A stretch of 64,000 nt of DNA from DAISKN01 sp963716925 (GCA_963716925.1 CAVQUX010000014.1:186001-250000), one strand, 5' to 3'. Shown: positions 28,319-36,623, numbered from the stretch's first letter. The notes: generated by a model not told the origin, from the sequence alone. Program-made: numbers and translations.

Positions 28319-29319
28319 AGCGGAAGCTCCTGGTGACGGGCGCCACCGGGTTTCTGGGCACGCACCTCGTCGAGCGCCTGCTTTCCGGGGAGGCCACGCG
28401 ACTCCGGATCCTGTCGAGGGTTGGGGTTCCCGAGCTCGAGGAGCGCGGCGTCGACGTCGTCGAGGGATCGATCCTGGACGAGAACGCCTGCGCTTCGGCC
28501 CTCGAGAACGTCTCCGCGGTCTACCACCTCGCCGGGCAGGTCTCTCGCGATCCCGAGGATGGGCCCGAGCTCTACAAGGTGCACGTCCGGGGGACGGCGA
28601 TCCTGTGTCGAGCGGCGAAGCAGGCGGGGGTGGACCGCATCGTGCTGGCTTCTACCAGCGGGACCATCGCAGTGACCGAGGACGGTGCCACCGTTCCCGA
28701 CGAGAGCTTTCCTCCTCCCTTGAAGCTCATCGGCAACTGGCCCTATTACACCAGCAAGCTCTACCAGGAAGAGACGGCCCGGCGCGAGTGCCAGGGCGGC
28801 CCCGAGCTCGTCATCCTGAACCCGAGTCTGCTTCTCGGTCCCGGAGACAAGAGGCTCTCTTCGACCGAGGACGTCTTGAGGCTTCTCGCCGGCGAGATCC
28901 CCGTGATTCCTCCGGGAGGGGTGAGCTTCGTCGACGTGCGGGACGCCGCGGCGGCATTCGAGAGCGCTCTTTCACGCGGCCGCGCCGGAGAGCGCTATCT
29001 CCTCGGCGGCCCGAACTGGAGCTTCGAGACGTTTTTCGCCAAGCTCGCGCGGCTTGGAGGCGTCAAGGGACCGCGAGTCAAGCTGCCGGAGCGGATCTAC
29101 TCCTTCGCGGGCATTGCGGTCGACGCCTTCTACCGGCAGTGGGACCGAACTCCGCCCGTCGACCGGGCGAGCGTCGAGATGGGCCAGCGTTACTGGTGGC
29201 TGGATCCCTCGAAGGCGGAGCGCGAGCTCGAGTTTCAGGCTCGCGACCCGTACGAGACGCTCTACGACACGGTCGCTTACATCAGGAAAGAGTTCCTGAG
29301 CCAGTCCGTGCTGTCGTAG
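28315..29319 (+). CDS. NAD(P)-dependent epimerase/dehydratase (extended SDR)
   Basis: The 334-residue protein starts MKRKLLVTGATGFLGTHLVE with the extended-SDR GxxGxxG motif. It has the YYTSKLYQEE catalytic Tyr-x3-Lys near residue 143, STSGTIAV as the active-site Ser region and NPSLLLGPGD downstream. It resembles dihydroflavonol-4-reductase/3-beta-HSD type enzymes that act on hydroxy/keto lipids. Its GTG start overlaps the stop of the multidomain gene, so it completes the operon. In the elb comparison it would be the ElbE-type member. The substrate is unknown. Confidence 0.86.
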   Translation: MKRKLLVTGATGFLGTHLVERLLSGEATRLRILSRVGVPELEERGVDVVEGSILDENACASALENVSAVYHLAGQVSRDPEDGPELYKVHVRGTAILCRAAKQAGVDRIVLASTSGTIAVTEDGATVPDESFPPPLKLIGNWPYYTSKLYQEETARRECQGGPELVILNPSLLLGPGDKRLSSTEDVLRLLAGEIPVIPPGGVSFVDVRDAAAAFESALSRGRAGERYLLGGPNWSFETFFAKLARLGGVKGPRVKLPERIYSFAGIAVDAFYRQWDRTPPVDRASVEMGQRYWWLDPSKAERELEFQARDPYETLYDTVAYIRKEFLSQSVLS

Positions 29320-29320
29320 C

Positions 29321-29470
29321 TCAGCTCTTCTCTTTCTTGCTCTTCCGCTGCAGGTCCTGCCGATGCGCCCGCTCGTAGGTCTGGATGTCCTTGAAACGAC
29401 CCTTGGCGTCTCGAACGGCGTAGAGCTTCTTGCCCGCCTTGCTCCGATGCGTGGTTCGCTTGCTCGCCAT
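29321..29470 (-). CDS. Small basic conserved-type protein
   Basis: The 49-residue protein begins MASKRTTHRSKAGKKLYAVR, continues with DAKGRFKDIQTYERAHRQD and ends in a Lys/Arg-rich tail. The pattern K-x-L-Y-A-V-R-D-x-K-G-R-F-x-D-I-Q recurs, as I recall, in a widespread family of short uncharacterised proteins. It probably binds nucleic acid, judging from charge alone. It is convergent with the SDR gene, with one base between them. A GGAGCC sequence precedes the ATG. Confidence 0.65.
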   Translation of the reverse strand: MASKRTTHRSKAGKKLYAVRDAKGRFKDIQTYERAHRQDLQRKSKKEKS

Positions 29471-29579
29471 AGTGAGGGCTCCTTTTCGCTCTGCTCGCCG
29501 CAGCATAGTCCAAACTCGCCCGCTTGTCAGCGGGTCCGGTTGGACTACGATCGCTCCGCCGCCCCCCTTGGAGGTCACC

Positions 29580-29809
29580 ATGAAACGACACCTCGACGCC
29601 CGGCCGCGGTCTCCCTTGCCTTCGTTCTCCTCGCCTGTATTCCCGCGCTCGCGGGAACGGATTCCCCGAAGAAACCCGACGATCGGGTCCTTCGCTGGAA
29701 CGGAGCACTTCTCCAGTCCGTGCGCAACCTGCGCGAGTCAAAAGCAGGAGGAGGGCGGTTATTCGCAGCCTCATGCTGGAAGTATAGACACGGCGGTTTT
29801 GTGGTATGA
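29580..29809 (+). pseudogene. Decayed secreted protein gene, haloperoxidase/PAP2-like N-terminus
   Basis: A GGAGG site precedes ATGAAACGAC. After about three codons the frame breaks: the adjacent frame encodes a clean signal peptide (RRPAAVSLAFVLLACIPALA) followed by DDRVLRWNGALLQSVRNLRE. The latter resembles the start of vanadium-haloperoxidase/PAP2-type secreted enzymes, which often open with VxxWNxxLLxxVR. Similarity then ends and the frame stops at 29809, so both a frameshift and a large truncation are implied. The family call rests on about 15 residues. Confidence 0.4.
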
Positions 29810-29827
29810 GGAGGCCGGAGGTATGAG

Positions 29828-31417
29828 ATGAAGAATCGTTGCGCGGGCCTCCTGGTCCTACTCGCGATTGCGCCGACGGGTTCGCGGGCGGACGACGCCC
29901 AGAAATGGTGGGAGCACGTTCGTTTCCTGGCAGCGGACGAAATGCGCGGTCGGGAGACGGGCTCCGCCGAGCATCGCCGAGCGGCGGAGTACGTCGCCCA
30001 GAAGCTCGAGGCCCAGGGGCTCGCCCCCGGAGGGACGGCGGGCTTTCTCCAGAACGTCCCGTTTCTGGTCCGCACCGTGGAGGAGGAGAGCTCGAGCCTC
30101 GCCATCCTGCGCGGAGGAAAACGCGAGCCGGTAACGCTCGGAGAGGAAGCGTTCTTCAGCATGCGGATCGAGCACGCGCCGTCGATCGAAGCCCCCCTGG
30201 TCTTCGTCGGCTACGGGCTCACCGTCCCCGAGGAGAATCACGACGATCTCGCGGGGCTCGATCTGAAGGGCAAGGTCGCCCTCCATTTCACCGGGGGACC
30301 CGAGAGCATTCCAGGTCCTCTCCTGGCGCACTACCAGTCGACGGGCGAGCGGTGGAAGTTCCTCGAGAAGGCCGGGGCTCTCGGAGTCGTCGCCATCCGC
30401 AATCCACGGGGTCAGGACATCCCCTGGGAGAGGGCGGCGCTCGCGCGGTTCCAGCCGGCGATGGAGCTGACCGACCCGGCGCTCGCGGAGGCTCCCGGGC
30501 AGAAACTATCGGTGACTTTCCATCCGGAGAGCGCCAAGCGGTTCTTCGAGGGGAGCGGACACGACTACGCGGAGCTTCTCGCGGCGGCGCAGGCGCGAAA
30601 GCCCCTTCCCCGGTTTCCCGTGCCCGTCTCGATCGCGGCCAACGTTCGCTTCAAGAGCGAGAAACGGGCGTCGGACAACGTCGTCGGGATCCTTCGAGGC
30701 TCGGACCCGAAGGTCTCCTCGGAGTACGTCGTCCTCTCGGCGCACCTGGACCACGTGGGTGTCGGACGGCCCATCGGAGGGGACGAGATCTACAACGGCG
30801 CCATGGACAACGCCTCCGGCATCGCCACCCTCATCGAGACCGCGCGCATCCTGAAGGAGACCGGCGCCCGGCCGAAGCGTTCCATCGCCTTCGTCGCCGT
30901 CACCGGAGAGGAGAAAGGCCTCCTGGGCTCCCGGCACTTCGCCGCTCACCCCACGGTTCCCGCGGGGTCGATGGTGGCGAACCTGAACAACGACATGTTC
31001 TCGCCGTTCTTCCCGTTGAAGAGCCTCGTGGTCCAGGGGCTCGAGGAATCGGACCTCGCTTCGGATTTGAAGCGTGCGGCGTCTTCCGTCGGCGTCGAGG
31101 TTCTCTCGGACCCCGAGCCGGAGAGGAACGCCTTCGTTCGAAGCGATCAGTACAGCTTCATCCGCGAGGGAATCCCGGCGCTCTCTCTCAAGGTGGGCTT
31201 CACCAAGGACTCGCCCGAGCACGAGATCATCAAGACCTGGCGCAAGGAGCGCTACCACGCTCCCTCGGACGACCTCGATCAGCCCGTCGACCTGGAAGCG
31301 GCGGCCGCGTTCAACCGACTCGTCGCGAAAGCGCTCCTCGAGATCGCGAACCGCGAGACGCGCCCCCGTTGGAACTCCGACAGCTTCTTCAGGAGGTTCG
31401 CGAAGAGCGGTTCGTGA
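29828..31417 (+). CDS. Secreted M28-family zinc aminopeptidase with PA-type insert
   Basis: The 529-residue protein has a signal peptide (MKNRCAGLLVLLAIAPTGSR). A region around residues 120-240 looks like a protease-associated insert (FVGYGLTVPEENHDDLAGLD). The metallopeptidase core has zinc ligands in VVLSAHLDHVG (near residue 305), GAMDNASGIATLIE, VTGEEKGLLGS and the late RYHAPSDD. M28 enzymes release N-terminal residues from peptides in the periplasm or outside. It stands alone. Its 3' end overlaps the convergent DinB-like gene by 29 bases. Confidence 0.9.
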   Translation: MKNRCAGLLVLLAIAPTGSRADDAQKWWEHVRFLAADEMRGRETGSAEHRRAAEYVAQKLEAQGLAPGGTAGFLQNVPFLVRTVEEESSSLAILRGGKREPVTLGEEAFFSMRIEHAPSIEAPLVFVGYGLTVPEENHDDLAGLDLKGKVALHFTGGPESIPGPLLAHYQSTGERWKFLEKAGALGVVAIRNPRGQDIPWERAALARFQPAMELTDPALAEAPGQKLSVTFHPESAKRFFEGSGHDYAELLAAAQARKPLPRFPVPVSIAANVRFKSEKRASDNVVGILRGSDPKVSSEYVVLSAHLDHVGVGRPIGGDEIYNGAMDNASGIATLIETARILKETGARPKRSIAFVAVTGEEKGLLGSRHFAAHPTVPAGSMVANLNNDMFSPFFPLKSLVVQGLEESDLASDLKRAASSVGVEVLSDPEPERNAFVRSDQYSFIREGIPALSLKVGFTKDSPEHEIIKTWRKERYHAPSDDLDQPVDLEAAAAFNRLVAKALLEIANRETRPRWNSDSFFRRFAKSGS

Positions 31418-31880
31418 GAAGCCCTCGAATCTGCTCGGCGTGGTGTCCGTAGTCGACGATGAGGTCTGAGACCGTGCTCTGGATGGTGACGGTCTCGCCT
31501 TTGTGTCTCACACCGTAGTCGCGGCTCCAGCTATCGGAACCCGACAGGGACAGCGCCTCCGAGAGCTCCCTCGCCGAGGTCTGCAGCTCGGTCAGGAGCT
31601 CGTCTTTCACGCGTGAGGGGTAGTCGCGCAGGTGCAGTCGGTTCACGTTGGCGTAGTCCTCCCCGGGATCGACGTCGTAGAACGGAAGCTCTCCGCGAAC
31701 GATCTGCTTCATGCCGCGAACGGTGTAGCGGTTCCAGCCGATGAGGTGGGCGACCACGTCCCGCGCCGACCAGCGTCCGAGGGGGCCGAGGAACGTCTCA
31801 TGGTCGAGGTCGGCGACCAATCGGGCGAAAGATGCCACCGCATCCGCGAGCTCGCGCTCCTGGCTTTCGATTCCGCTCAT
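31389..31880 (-). CDS. DinB-like four-helix protein (ClbS/DfsB type)
   Basis: The 163-residue protein is a predicted helical bundle. WSARDVVAHLIGWNRYTVRGM has the first metal-site His pattern of DinB-like proteins, and DYGHHAEQIRGLL near the C-terminus provides the second. Members include thiol transferases and damage-induced proteins; the role here cannot be stated. The ATG overlaps the ThrRS stop (ATGA), so it is translated from the same message. Confidence 0.75.
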   Translation of the reverse strand: MSGIESQERELADAVASFARLVADLDHETFLGPLGRWSARDVVAHLIGWNRYTVRGMKQIVRGELPFYDVDPGEDYANVNRLHLRDYPSRVKDELLTELQTSARELSEALSLSGSDSWSRDYGVRHKGETVTIQSTVSDLIVDYGHHAEQIRGLLTNRSSRTS

Positions 31881-33088
31881 GACGCCGAGTCTATCGTGGC
31901 GAGCCACTCCGAAAGCAGCAGCCTCCGGCTCTCCGAGCGTCCACGTTCGCGGACGGAGACCGCGTCCGGCTCAATCTCCCGGTCGCCGATGACCAGAAGG
32001 TAGGGGACCTTCTCGATCTCGCCGTCCCGCACGCGCGCCGATAGCGGCTCACTGCGGGAGTCGATCTCGACGCGCATGCCCGCGTCGCGAAGCATCGCCA
32101 GGGCCTGCTGCGCCTTCTCCCCATGGCGCCCGGCGACGGGAAGCACCTTCGCCTGCACCGGAGCCAGCCACAAGGGGAACGCTCCGCCGTAGTGCTCCAG
32201 CAGGATGGCGAAGAAGCGCTCGAGGGAGCCGAAGATCGCCCGGTGGAGAACGAATGGTCGATGGGCCGCTCCGTCGGGTCCGATGTAGGAAAGGTCGAAG
32301 CGCAACGGCAGGTTGAAATCGAGCTGGACCGTCGAAAGCTGCCATTTCCGGCCGAGCGAGTCTTCGACATGGACGTCGAGCTTGGGACCGTAAAAGGCGC
32401 CCCCTCCCGCGTCCACCTCGTAATCGAGCCCCGCGCCCTCGACGGCGCGCGCGAGGGCCGCCTCCGCCGCCGCCCACTCGGCCACGCCCCCCACGGATTT
32501 CGACGGCCGAGTGCTCAGTGAAAAGGAGAGCGCGCGAAACTCGAACCTCGCGAGGAACACCGAAACGAAATGCACCGCGGCGGCGATCTCGCCATCCAGA
32601 TCCTCTTCCCGGCAGAAGATATGGGCATCGTCCTGGGTGAAGCCTCGAACGCGAAGAAGACCCGTGAGCACACCGCTCCTCTCGTAGCGATAGACCGTCC
32701 CGAGCTCCGCGAACCGAAGCGGGAGCTCGCGGTAGGAGCGGGGCCTCGAGGCGAAGACCTGCATGTGGAACGGGCAGTTCATCGGCTTCACGAAATAGCT
32801 CTGGTCGTCGACCTCGATGGGCGGGAACATGGAATCGCGGTAGTAATCGAGATGTCCGCTCGTCTCCCATAGAGCGCTTCGACCCACGTGAGGCGAGTAC
32901 ACCAGCTGGTATCCTCGGGCGATCTGCGCCTTGCGCCAGTAGTCCTCGAGCAGATGGCGAACCAGAGCGCCCTTGGGATGCCAGAGGGCGAGCCCCGGCC
33001 CCACGGCGTCTTCGAAGGAGAAGAGCTCGAGATCGCGCCCGAGCCGCCGGTGATCGCGTTCCGGCTCCTGGACTGGTTGCTGAGACAT
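31877..33088 (-). CDS. Threonyl-tRNA synthetase without N-terminal editing domains
   Basis: The 403-residue protein is a class II synthetase. Zinc ligands are Cys in VKPMNCPFHMQ, His in GFTQDDAHIF and His in FVLHRAIFGSLERF, as in ThrRS. The anticodon domain follows (APVQAKVLPVAGRH). The TGS and N2 editing domains, about 240 residues in standard ThrRS, are absent; the chosen ATG has a strong GGGAGGA site and no coding-like sequence precedes it in frame for those domains. Either a second full ThrRS exists, or editing is done in trans, or this paralogue has another role. Confidence 0.88.
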   Translation of the reverse strand: MSQQPVQEPERDHRRLGRDLELFSFEDAVGPGLALWHPKGALVRHLLEDYWRKAQIARGYQLVYSPHVGRSALWETSGHLDYYRDSMFPPIEVDDQSYFVKPMNCPFHMQVFASRPRSYRELPLRFAELGTVYRYERSGVLTGLLRVRGFTQDDAHIFCREEDLDGEIAAAVHFVSVFLARFEFRALSFSLSTRPSKSVGGVAEWAAAEAALARAVEGAGLDYEVDAGGGAFYGPKLDVHVEDSLGRKWQLSTVQLDFNLPLRFDLSYIGPDGAAHRPFVLHRAIFGSLERFFAILLEHYGGAFPLWLAPVQAKVLPVAGRHGEKAQQALAMLRDAGMRVEIDSRSEPLSARVRDGEIEKVPYLLVIGDREIEPDAVSVRERGRSESRRLLLSEWLATIDSAS

Positions 33089-33139
33089 GGAAATCCTCCC
33101 TGCCAAGAACGGTTTGGGAAACCCGCTAGGGAGGAGGAC

Positions 33140-33310
33140 GGCCACGGCTCGGGATTCTTAGAACAGACGGCGAGCCGTGGCCCCGCTAGTGAGCCCGGTC
33201 GTTGTCGTCCGTCGAATCGCCTTCACCCTTCGATTCTAGCACGCGTGGCTAGATCCGAACGCGGAGAGCACCCTTCCGGATCTCGAATCGCGCCGGCCAT
33301 CGGTTCTCCT
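33140..33310 (-). repeat. Duplicated segment, copy A: hairpin plus decayed dagK tail
   Basis: GGCCACGGCTCG (33140-33151) and CGAGCCGTGGCC (33171-33182) form a perfect 12-bp stem with a 19-base loop. Beyond it, bases up to about 33310 match the 3' end of the diacylglycerol-kinase-like gene (copy B at 34074-34240) at roughly 75-85 percent by eye, with small indels that destroy the frame. It lies between the ThrRS start and the small lipoprotein gene. Confidence 0.75.
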
Positions 33311-33365
33311 CGAGCGGGTAATCTTCTCGCGGTCCCTGACCGGTCGAGTTACGATCTCCGATTCG

Positions 33366-33845
33366 TCATTCTGAGCGTGGCGGTGGAACTGAATAGTGAA
33401 GATGGGCGATGCGCCAGCCGTTGGCCGTTCTCTGATACCCATGGCTCTCCCAGCCCTTGGATGTGAAAGGCTGTCCATCGGCCCGCTTCGCCGTATACAC
33501 AAAATCGAAGACGACCCAGGCGGCATCGCCCGCCACGACGATGCTGACGTTGCTGGCCTGAACATTCCGCTCCGGAAACTCCTTCACCATATTGGCGTAG
33601 ATATCTTTTTGCACGCTGTCCCAGCCCTTGAAGCGGCCGACGGGCGTCACCACTAGGACATCCGGGCTCTGCAACCAGACCTGCGAGGCCAGCGCGACAT
33701 CCCCGGCGTTTAACGATTGCAGGTATTTGTTGAAGACCTGCTCGACATCGGCTCGGTCCTGGCTATTGTCGGGTGTGCGACGACAGCCAGGTGCGCACGC
33801 CAAGACGAGGACAACCGCGATCAGCCCCATCCATCTGTGTCTCAT
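33366..33845 (-). CDS. SnoaL/NTF2-like lipoprotein
   Basis: The 159-residue protein has a lipoprotein-type signal (GLIAVVLVLACAPGCRR, with candidate lipidated Cys at LAC). It is followed by a SnoaL/NTF2-like cone domain (VEQVFNKYLQSLNAGDVALA, and C-terminal GYQRTANGWRIAHLHYS). Such proteins are often exported with unknown ligands. It is bracketed by two copies of a segment derived from the neighbouring dagK 3' end, so the gene probably arrived by insertion or recombination between dagK and thrS. Confidence 0.75.
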   Translation of the reverse strand: MRHRWMGLIAVVLVLACAPGCRRTPDNSQDRADVEQVFNKYLQSLNAGDVALASQVWLQSPDVLVVTPVGRFKGWDSVQKDIYANMVKEFPERNVQASNVSIVVAGDAAWVVFDFVYTAKRADGQPFTSKGWESHGYQRTANGWRIAHLHYSVPPPRSE

Positions 33846-33951
33846 GCGGGCCTCCACACAAACTGACGGCGAGAATCTCGGGAATAGTAGCACCGGGTGA
33901 GCCATCGCTCTGTCTCCTTCTGCTCAAACTGTCAACGGGAACACGATAGTC

Positions 33952-33984
33952 GGGCCCTCCTGACAGCGTGTTGTCAGGAGACCC
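33952..33984. repeat. Inverted repeat upstream of the SnoaL-like gene
   Basis: CTCCTGACA (33957-33965) pairs perfectly with TGTCAGGAG (33972-33980) over a 6-base loop; flanking GGG and CCC extend it with interruptions. It lies about 110 bases upstream of the lipoprotein gene, in a 230-base stretch (33846-34073) without another gene. It may be an operator or an old mobile-element edge. Confidence 0.5.
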
Positions 33985-34073
33985 GTTCAGAACGCGACAC
34001 CCGACTGCAAGCGGGCGCCAGGCGGGTCGACGGTAGGTGTCGTCGCAACGTCTTATCGCGGGACTCAGTGGAG

Positions 34074-34240
34074 GGCCACGGCTCGGGATTCTGGAACGGA
34101 CGGCGAGCCGTGGCCCCGCTCGTGAGCCCGGTCGTCTCCGTTCGTCGAAAGGCCGTCACGAATCGGTTCTAGCACGTGTCCTGGATCCGGATTCGCAGGG
34201 CCCGCGTCCGGATCTCGAACCGAGCCGGCAATCGGTGCTC
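34074..34240 (-). repeat. Duplicated segment, copy B: hairpin plus intact dagK 3' end
   Basis: The same 12-bp inverted repeat as copy A is at 34074-34085 and 34104-34115, 18 bases apart, downstream of the dagK stop. It has no T-run, so it is not a clear intrinsic terminator. The part above 34168 is the coding end of dagK. Confidence 0.75.
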
Positions 34241-35077
34241 GACCTCGCCGTCGGTCTCGACGAGAACCTCCACCGCGCGATTCACCGGGCAGGCCTCGAC
34301 CGCGCTCACCCGTCCGTGCTCCACCTCGGGAAGGCCGAGGTGCGCCCCGAGATAGAGAAGGGGACTCTCGCCGACGAGCTTCGCGAGCGAGATCTTCCTC
34401 ACCACGACCAGGTCGAGGAGCCCGTCGGTCAGCCTGGCTTCGGGCGCCATCTTCATCCCGCCGCCGAAGAACCGTCCGTTGTGGAGGGATACCGTGGTGA
34501 TGCGGACGCGCCGTCGCGGTCCGGAATCCACCCGGAGCTCGACCTCCGGAAAGCCGTAGCTCGAAGCCGCCTTCACCGTCTCCCTGATGAATCCGCCGCC
34601 CGCGCGGCGGCTCACCCGGCGCGCGACCTCGGCCGAAAGTCCGAACGACGCGGAGTTCACGAAGCACCTCTCCCGACCGTCTTCGAAGACGACGCGGCCG
34701 ACGTCGATCGCGACGGTCCTTCCCTGCCGAAGAGCACGAGCGGCGTCGGCGTTCCTCGTGGGAATGGCCAGCGAGCGCACCAGGTCTCCGCCGGTTCCGT
34801 GGGGAAGGATGCCGAGCTCAACGGGCTTACCCGACTCCAGGATTCCCCGGGCGCTCTCGGAAATCGTCCCATCGCCGCCATAAGCGACCAGGAGACCCCG
34901 TCCCCGGTCCGCTTCCTCGCGGGCGATTCGAGCGGCGTCTCCCGGTCCCGAGGTGAAGCGGCACTCGAACGGCCCGAAATGAGAGCGCAGGGCGGAAGCC
35001 GCTGCGGGCCAGTCCCTCGCTCCCCGACCTCCCTGGGAGGCCGGGTTCACGATGACCAGCGGCCGAGCCAGGCTCAC
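34169..35077 (-). CDS. Diacylglycerol/lipid kinase family protein
   Basis: The 302-residue protein has the DAGK catalytic domain: PLVIVNPASQGGRGARDW at the N-terminus, the GGDGT motif in VAYGGDGTISES (about residue 65) and GILPHGTGGDLVRSL. The C-terminal beta domain has NGRFFGGGMKMAPEARLTDG, characteristic of YegS/DgkB-like lipid kinases. It would phosphorylate diacylglycerol or another lipid alcohol. The GTG start overlaps the phoU stop (GTGA), so it belongs to the pst-phoU transcript. A hairpin follows the stop. Confidence 0.88.
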   Translation of the reverse strand: MSLARPLVIVNPASQGGRGARDWPAAASALRSHFGPFECRFTSGPGDAARIAREEADRGRGLLVAYGGDGTISESARGILESGKPVELGILPHGTGGDLVRSLAIPTRNADAARALRQGRTVAIDVGRVVFEDGRERCFVNSASFGLSAEVARRVSRRAGGGFIRETVKAASSYGFPEVELRVDSGPRRRVRITTVSLHNGRFFGGGMKMAPEARLTDGLLDLVVVRKISLAKLVGESPLLYLGAHLGLPEVEHGRVSAVEACPVNRAVEVLVETDGEVEHRLPARFEIRTRALRIRIQDTC

Positions 35078-35736
35078 TCCGCGCGATGGTGACGAACGTC
35101 CTTCGCTTCCACCATGAAGATCACGTCTTCCGCGATGTTGGTGGCGTGGTCGGCGACGCGCTCCAGGTTCCGGCTGATGAGGATGAGCGAGAGAGCGCGC
35201 TCGATGGTTCCCGGGTCGGCCATCATGTAGGTGAGGAGCTCCCGGAACACCTGGTCCTTGAGATCGTCCACCTCGTCGTCGCGCCGGAGCACGTCCCGGG
35301 CGAGCTCCGCGTCCCTGCGAACGAATGCGTCGAGCGAGTCCCGGGTCATTTCCTGGGCGAGGGCCGCCATGCGCGGGAGATCGATGAACGGTTTGAGGGG
35401 CGGCTTGTCGAGGCACTTCAGGGTGTTCTCGGCGATGTTCACCGCCTGGTCTCCCATGCGCTCCAGGTCGGAGTTGATCTTCATCGCGGCGGCGATGAAC
35501 CGCAGGTCCACCGCGACCGGAGTCTGGGTGGCGAGGATCTTGAGGCAGCGCTCGTCGATCTCGATCTGGAGGTCGTTGATCTCGACGTCGGAGTCGATGA
35601 CTTTCTTCGCCTCATCCTCCTTGCGATGGATGAGCGAATCGACGGCACGGTGGATCCGGTTCTCGACCAGGCCCCCCATGGTGAGGAGCTGGCTCTTGAG
35701 ACCCTGCATTTCGGATTCGAAGTGAAGCCGTTCCAT
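35074..35736 (-). CDS. phoU: Phosphate signalling protein PhoU
   Basis: PhoU couples the Pst transporter to the PhoR/PhoB two-component system and represses it when phosphate is plentiful. The 220-residue protein has two three-helix repeats with the metal-binding E/DxxxD patterns: DRRFIAAAMKINSDLERMGD is the first type (read here as DLRFIAAAMKINSDLERMGD) and LILISRNLERVADHATNIAE the second. It lies 15 bases after pstB and overlaps the lipid kinase gene. Confidence 0.94.
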   Translation of the reverse strand: MERLHFESEMQGLKSQLLTMGGLVENRIHRAVDSLIHRKEDEAKKVIDSDVEINDLQIEIDERCLKILATQTPVAVDLRFIAAAMKINSDLERMGDQAVNIAENTLKCLDKPPLKPFIDLPRMAALAQEMTRDSLDAFVRRDAELARDVLRRDDEVDDLKDQVFRELLTYMMADPGTIERALSLILISRNLERVADHATNIAEDVIFMVEAKDVRHHRAE

Positions 35737-35751
35737 AAGTCCTTGTTCGTA

Positions 35752-36609
35752 TCAACCGAATCGACCGGTGATGTAGTCCTCGGTCAGCTTGTCCTTGGGG
35801 GCGGTGAACAGCTCCGCGGTGGGCGCGTACTCCACGAGGCGCCCCAGCCAGAAGAGCGCCGTCCGGTCCGAGACCCGGGCGGCCTGCTGCAGGTTGTGGG
35901 TGACGATGACGATGGTGTAGCTCTCCTTGAGCTGGTAGATGAGCTCTTCGATCTTGAGAGTGGCGATGGGGTCGAGCGCGGAGCAGGGCTCGTCCATGAG
36001 GATGATCTCGGGCTCGACGGCGATGGCCCGGGCGATGCAAAGCCGCTGCATCTGGCCGCCGGAGAGCCCGAGACCGCTCTCGTCCAGACGATCCTTCACC
36101 TCGTCCCAGAGCGCCGCGCCCCGGAGGCTGCGCTCGCAGGCGTCGGCGAGGGTCGCCTTGTCGTTGATGCCGGCGATGCGCAGGCCGTAGATGACGTTCT
36201 CGAAGATCGACTTGGGGAAGGGATTCGACTTCTGGAAGACCATGCCCACCCGCCGGCGCACCTCGATGACGTCCGTGGTCGGGGCGTTGATATCGAGGCC
36301 GCCGACCCGGATCTCGCCCCAGATGCGCACGTCGTCGATGAGGTCGTTCATCCGGTTGAAGCAGCGCAGGAGCGTCGACTTGCCGCAACCCGAGGGGCCG
36401 ATGAGCGCCGTCACCCGGCGCGACCCGATGTCCATGGTGATGTCATGGAGCACGTGGTTCTCGCCGTAGGAGAGGTTGACGCTCTTGCAGACGATCTCCG
36501 CTTCGGATGTCGACGTTTCGCCGCCCGGACCCTGAGGCTTCACCTCCGTCCGGATCCGCAACCCGGAGTCGGGCGCCGCGGTCTTCATGGTGTCGTCGGT
36601 CATCTGCAT
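35752..36609 (-). CDS. pstB: Phosphate ABC transporter ATP-binding protein PstB
   Basis: The 285-residue ATPase powers phosphate import. Walker A GPSGCGKSTLLRCFNRMND, the ABC signature GLSGGQMQRLCIARA and Walker B IILMDEPCSALDPIA are complete, and the THNLQQAARVSD switch region is present. An N-terminal extension of about 40 residues precedes the domain. Either MQMTDD or the MTDD two codons later may be the start; a GGGGAGTGGGGG sequence precedes both. It lies between pstA and phoU. Confidence 0.95.
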   Translation of the reverse strand: MQMTDDTMKTAAPDSGLRIRTEVKPQGPGGETSTSEAEIVCKSVNLSYGENHVLHDITMDIGSRRVTALIGPSGCGKSTLLRCFNRMNDLIDDVRIWGEIRVGGLDINAPTTDVIEVRRRVGMVFQKSNPFPKSIFENVIYGLRIAGINDKATLADACERSLRGAALWDEVKDRLDESGLGLSGGQMQRLCIARAIAVEPEIILMDEPCSALDPIATLKIEELIYQLKESYTIVIVTHNLQQAARVSDRTALFWLGRLVEYAPTAELFTAPKDKLTEDYITGRFG

Positions 36610-36623
36610 TCCCCCACTCCCCT

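Noticed and set aside
33089..33240. T-box or other riboswitch leader before the ThrRS gene
   Set aside because: The hairpin exists, but there is no T-box consensus, no specifier loop that I can see, and no antiterminator. The hairpin also occurs after dagK.
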